Source: Rhodospirillales bacterium
GTDB taxonomy: Bacteria > Pseudomonadota > Alphaproteobacteria > Micavibrionales > UBA2020
DNA: 10,664 bases
Direction: 5' to 3'
Assembly (NCBI GenBank): GCA_023266795.1
Contig: JAHFPI010000016.1
Span: forward strand, 7,523-18,186
Below the pieces are notes generated by a model. The model saw only the letters and a list, made by a program, of their open reading frames with translations. It did not search any database and was not told the origin of the DNA. Made by a program: the position numbers and the translations under genes. This document shows positions 8,223 to 10,664 of the stretch, one piece after another; position 1 is the first letter of the stretch; every line of letters starts with the position of its first letter.

Positions 8223-8429
8223 ATAGTACAAGTCGTTGTACGCGATAACAACATCGACCAGGCACTGCGCGCATTGAAGAAAAAGATGCAGCGCGAGGGG
8301 CTTTTCCGTGAGATGAAGATCCGCCGGCATTACGAGAAACCGTCGGTCAAGAAAGCACGCGAGAGATCCGAAGCCGTCAGACGTTATCGTAAACTGGAGC
8401 GCAAACGCAAGGAGCGCGACGGTGAATAG
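8223..8429 (+). CDS. rpsU: 30S ribosomal protein bS21, apparent ATA start
   Basis: From ATA at 8223 the product is 68 residues, (M)VQVVVRDNN..., strongly basic and recognisable as bS21 by QALRALKKKMQREG, REMKIRRHYEKPS and the lysine/arginine-rich C-terminal helix. bS21 binds the 30S platform close to the anti-Shine-Dalgarno end of 16S rRNA and assists initiation (family knowledge). Alphaproteobacterial bS21 proteins usually begin M(V)Q-hydrophobic-VRDNN, which matches a start at 8223 (or GTA at 8226). The strong Shine-Dalgarno at 8206-8218 has the right spacing only for these. Alternatives are GTG 8214, overlapped by that motif; ATG 8196, which adds nine residues MKTKKGVIT and has no good ribosome-binding site; and GTG 8148. 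An ATG-to-ATA change or base-call error at 8225 would also explain the picture. The gene is monocistronic, followed by a strong terminator. Identity is certain; the start is not. Confidence 0.93.
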   Translation: MVQVVVRDNNIDQALRALKKKMQREGLFREMKIRRHYEKPSVKKARERSEAVRRYRKLERKRKERDGE

Positions 8430-8453
8430 TCACACTTTCTGTTGACTGGACAA

Positions 8454-8490
8454 AATAAAAACCCCCGCGCGTGAGCCGGGGGTTTTTATT
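8454..8490. terminator. Bidirectional rho-independent terminator between rpsU and the diguanylate cyclase gene
   Basis: A perfect 14-bp stem (8454-8467 with 8477-8490) encloses a 9-nt loop CGCGTGAGC. The inner CCCCCG/CGGGGG base is flanked by A-rich DNA on the left and TTTTTATT on the right, so a U-run follows the hairpin on either strand. It lies 24 nt after the rpsU stop and 20 nt beyond the stop of the convergent gene, so it should serve both transcripts. Confidence 0.93.
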
Positions 8491-8510
8491 ATATCAATTC
8501 CTATGACAGC

Positions 8511-9785
8511 TTATAGTTTTTCCATTACAACGCAGTTACGCCCGCGGTCTTTGGCTTTATAGAGATTTTCATCGGCCTTGACAAACAACTCATCCAGCGT
8601 CCATACGCCTTCGGTGACGGTCACAATGCCGAAACTTGAGGTATAGTTGAGCGTTTTATTTTCACCATTGTTATCCACATACGGGCAGGGCGTGTCCATG
8701 ACGCGTTTGCGGAAGCGTTCTATTATTTTCAGCGACTCTTCCGCGCCGGTTTCAGGGAGAAAAATCGCGAATTCCTCCCCGCCGATCCGCCCCATCGTAT
8801 CGTGCGCCCGGAGGGATTTGTGCATCAGCATGGAATAATGCTGGAGAACCAGGTCCCCGACCTTATGGCCGTATATATCGTTCACCGACTTGAATTTATC
8901 CAGATCCATCAATATCAGCGCGAACGGTTTTTTATGCCGCTTGAAATGATCCAGTCCCGCATAGGCCAGCTGCATAAAGGCGCGCCGGTTGTTCAGTCCC
9001 GTCAGCATGTCCGTGAGGGCGAGTTTTATAAGGTCCCTGTGGTATTGTCCCAGCCGTGCGATGAGGGGGCGGAAGATAAAAAATGCCTCAAGGAGAAGGA
9101 CGGCAAGCACGGTCAAAACGCTGAAGTATTGCAGGGTATAGGATTGTTCAATTTGTTTCATGACGTCGGTGCGGTACTGCTCGAGAGCCAGATCCAGATT
9201 TATTGTCAGGATTTTCGAGGTTTTGTTTATCAGGGTGTCAAGGGTGGCGGCGGCTTCGGTGCGCATGTCGGTGCGCTGCTCTCTGGCGAATTCTTCAGCC
9301 GTAGCGATAAAATTTTTAATTTTTTCGCTTAAAAAAAACGGAGGTACATGGAAGATGCCGTTAATGGTATCGCTGCGGCGCGCTTCGATGGTGCTTTGTT
9401 CTTTTTTTATACGTTCGATCGACTCGCTTAAAAACTCGTCATCAAAAGAGTTGCCTGTTGCCTTGTAAGTCACTGATTGGGAAACGATTACATCAACCAG
9501 AGAGCGTACATCGCTCATTTTGGCGGTAATTTCCGCGTTTTCTCTCTGGTTGCCGGTTATATAGGTCGTCAGTGCATGTCCCACTATTGTCAAAGCGGCA
9601 ATAATACCGAAAGCGCCTATGTAAGCCCGCGTCAAGCTTTGTTGCTGTGCGTCCCTGGTTTGCGAGCTTTCAGGCAGCCGCAGATAAAAGTTCATGTTGC
9701 GCGGTATTTTTTCCAGATCGACGTTCAGCGAAGTTGGGAACGGATCGTTTACGATCTGCCTTATACGTTTAAGGGCGAGAATCAT
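8511..9785 (-). CDS. Membrane-bound diguanylate cyclase with periplasmic sensor region
   Basis: This 424-residue protein should make cyclic di-GMP from two GTP. A cytoplasmic N-terminus (about 1-53) precedes membrane helix 1 (about 54-77). A ~140-residue, mostly helical periplasmic region (78-218) rich in charged residues, probably a four-helix-bundle sensor, follows, and then helix 2 (about 219-241). The C-terminal GGDEF domain begins at LTDMLTGLNNRRAF (257-270). It has the metal-binding Asp294 in LMDLDKFK and the active-site GGEEF (335-339). The inhibitory I-site RxxD (Arg326-Asp329) sits exactly five residues upstream of it, so the enzyme should be active and product-inhibited. No EAL domain is present. 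The ATG is supported by AGGGGA 8 nt upstream. The ligand is unknown. The gene is clearly more AT-rich than the region left of 8 kb. Confidence 0.94.
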   Translation of the reverse strand: MILALKRIRQIVNDPFPTSLNVDLEKIPRNMNFYLRLPESSQTRDAQQQSLTRAYIGAFGIIAALTIVGHALTTYITGNQRENAEITAKMSDVRSLVDVIVSQSVTYKATGNSFDDEFLSESIERIKKEQSTIEARRSDTINGIFHVPPFFLSEKIKNFIATAEEFAREQRTDMRTEAAATLDTLINKTSKILTINLDLALEQYRTDVMKQIEQSYTLQYFSVLTVLAVLLLEAFFIFRPLIARLGQYHRDLIKLALTDMLTGLNNRRAFMQLAYAGLDHFKRHKKPFALILMDLDKFKSVNDIYGHKVGDLVLQHYSMLMHKSLRAHDTMGRIGGEEFAIFLPETGAEESLKIIERFRKRVMDTPCPYVDNNGENKTLNYTSSFGIVTVTEGVWTLDELFVKADENLYKAKDRGRNCVVMEKL

Positions 9786-9846
9786 CTATATTTTCCCCTG
9801 TAATCGCCGCTGAATATAAATCAAATAATACAATCCCCGGATCTGC

Positions 9847-9883
9847 ATAAAATAACCCTCTACATTTATAGCGGTAAGAGGGT
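9847..9883 (-). terminator. Possible weak terminator after the ankyrin-repeat gene
   Basis: ACCCTCT (9855-9861) pairs with AGAGGGT (9877-9883) around a 15-nt loop. Read on the minus strand, the hairpin is followed by TATTTTAT (9854-9847). It lies about 50 nt past the ankyrin gene stop and 62 nt before the diguanylate cyclase start. The stem is short and the tail is interrupted by A residues, so read-through into the next gene is plausible. Confidence 0.38.
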
Positions 9884-9929
9884 GAAATTGCAATAAAGCG
9901 GATATGGTAATTATGCGGCGCGGCGTTTC

Positions 9930-10664
9930 TTAAGGCGCTTTTTGCAGCAACGGGCCTTTGGCTATACGGCAGTGTTTAAAGACAAAATCTTCATCGGCAC
10001 GGCCTCCCTGCCTGATGAACCGGTCGAAGGCCGGACGGAGGGCGTCCTCGCTCAGAACATCAAAAGTTTCTGACAGGGTGGATTCGGCTTTTGATGCCGT
10101 ATTTTCAGAGATAAGAATTCTTTCTCGGCTGGAGAAGTTGAAAATTTCAGTCAGTTTTCTTTTCAGTTCCGGATAGACGCTGATATGGGCGATTTTGTCG
10201 GGAGGCGTCATGACCCATGTTTCCGGCGGTTGCTGCAGGGGCGGAGCCACGCTGCCCGTCAGTATTTTAACGAGCCCGCTGCGGCGGTGGCGTTTCGCCA
10301 AACTCAATGCGCTGTCGCCGGCATTGTTTTTCTCATCGGGTGACGCGCCTTTGTCAACGAGCAGACGCACGATCTCCTTTTTGTCATCCAGGACGGCCCT
10401 TATCAGAGGGCTGTAGCCCTTGTTGTTTTTACCGTTAGGATCGGCGCCTTTGTCCAGTAGCAGGCCTATGATATCCGCATGGCCGTACGTCATCGCCCAC
10501 ATCAGCGCCGTATCGCCGTCATCGTTCCGTCTGTCAACGGCAGCCCCTCCGTCAAGCAGCGCCTGCACGATCTGCGCCCGACCGTTCAGCGCGGCGCACA
10601 TCAGCGCCGTCGTGCCGTTACCGTTCTTTCCGTCGATGTAAGCGCCGTTGTCGATCAGCAGTTG
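9930..10664 (-). CDS. Ankyrin-repeat protein with uncharacterised C-terminal region (5' end outside window)
   Basis: The frame is open from the window edge, so 244 C-terminal residues are visible. They open with the end of one ankyrin repeat (QLLIDNGAYIDGKN). Three full repeats of 32-33 residues follow (about 15-46, 47-79 and 80-112), with TALMCAALNGRAQIVQALLD, TALMWAMTYGHADIIGLLLD and SPLIRAVLDDKKEIVRLLVD cores. A degenerate last repeat is at 113-137. A proline-rich linker (SVAPPLQQPPE) leads to about 100 non-ankyrin residues with VYPELKRKLTEIFNFSSRER and a helical ending. Ankyrin repeats bind proteins; the partner is unknown. No signal peptide can be judged because the N-terminus is missing. 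The stop comes soon after an A5 run (minus strand), and the neighbouring frame continues into a basic tail, so the exact C-terminus is uncertain. I cannot name the gene. Confidence 0.88.
   Translation of the reverse strand, partial: QLLIDNGAYIDGKNGNGTTALMCAALNGRAQIVQALLDGGAAVDRRNDDGDTALMWAMTYGHADIIGLLLDKGADPNGKNNKGYSPLIRAVLDDKKEIVRLLVDKGASPDEKNNAGDSALSLAKRHRRSGLVKILTGSVAPPLQQPPETWVMTPPDKIAHISVYPELKRKLTEIFNFSSRERILISENTASKAESTLSETFDVLSEDALRPAFDRFIRQGGRADEDFVFKHCRIAKGPLLQKAP

Noticed and set aside
8019..8330. 103-codon minus-strand open frame spanning the divergent region and rpsU
   Set aside because: It overlaps rpsU antisense and the oxidoreductase start, has no recognisable motif, and much of it lies in the control region.

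Overview
The window looks like ordinary chromosomal DNA from an alphaproteobacterium. This is an inference from three things: a Yej-type peptide ABC operon with ATGA-coupled genes, a single-chain indolepyruvate:ferredoxin oxidoreductase of about 1,160 residues, and a short bS21 protein of the 'VQVVVRDNN...QALRALKKKMQREG' type. The left three quarters is GC-rich. From about 8.05 kb rightwards the DNA becomes visibly more AT-rich. No tRNA, rRNA, CRISPR array, insertion sequence or phage gene was seen.

Layout. Positions 1-4549 (+) hold the 3' part of a yejABEF operon: the C-terminal half of the solute-binding protein YejA, the permeases YejB and YejE, and the double-ATPase YejF. The genes are tightly packed (8-nt gap, 4-nt overlap, 3-nt gap), as expected for one transcript. 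Positions 4546-8049 (-) hold a fused indolepyruvate:ferredoxin oxidoreductase that meets yejF tail to tail, with the two stop codons overlapping. Positions 8050-8222 are a divergent control region. It is followed by rpsU (ribosomal protein bS21, +), whose best-supported initiation site is an unusual ATA behind an almost perfect extended Shine-Dalgarno sequence. A strong bidirectional terminator (8454-8490) separates rpsU from a convergent membrane-bound diguanylate cyclase (8511-9785, -). Last comes an ankyrin-repeat protein (9930-10664, -), cut by the right edge of the window.

How the genes work together. YejABEF should import oligopeptides across the inner membrane. The oxidoreductase should use 2-oxoacids derived from aromatic amino acids to reduce ferredoxin. 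A nutritional link (imported peptides, then amino acids, then arylpyruvate oxidation) is conceivable, but the genes are convergent and not co-transcribed, so the link is speculative. The diguanylate cyclase and the ankyrin protein are same-strand neighbours separated by 144 bp that include a possible weak terminator.

I found no clear novel multi-gene system. The items most worth checking are the rpsU start site and leader, the possible frameshift at the 3' end of the ankyrin gene, and the uncharacterised C-terminal region of the ankyrin protein.
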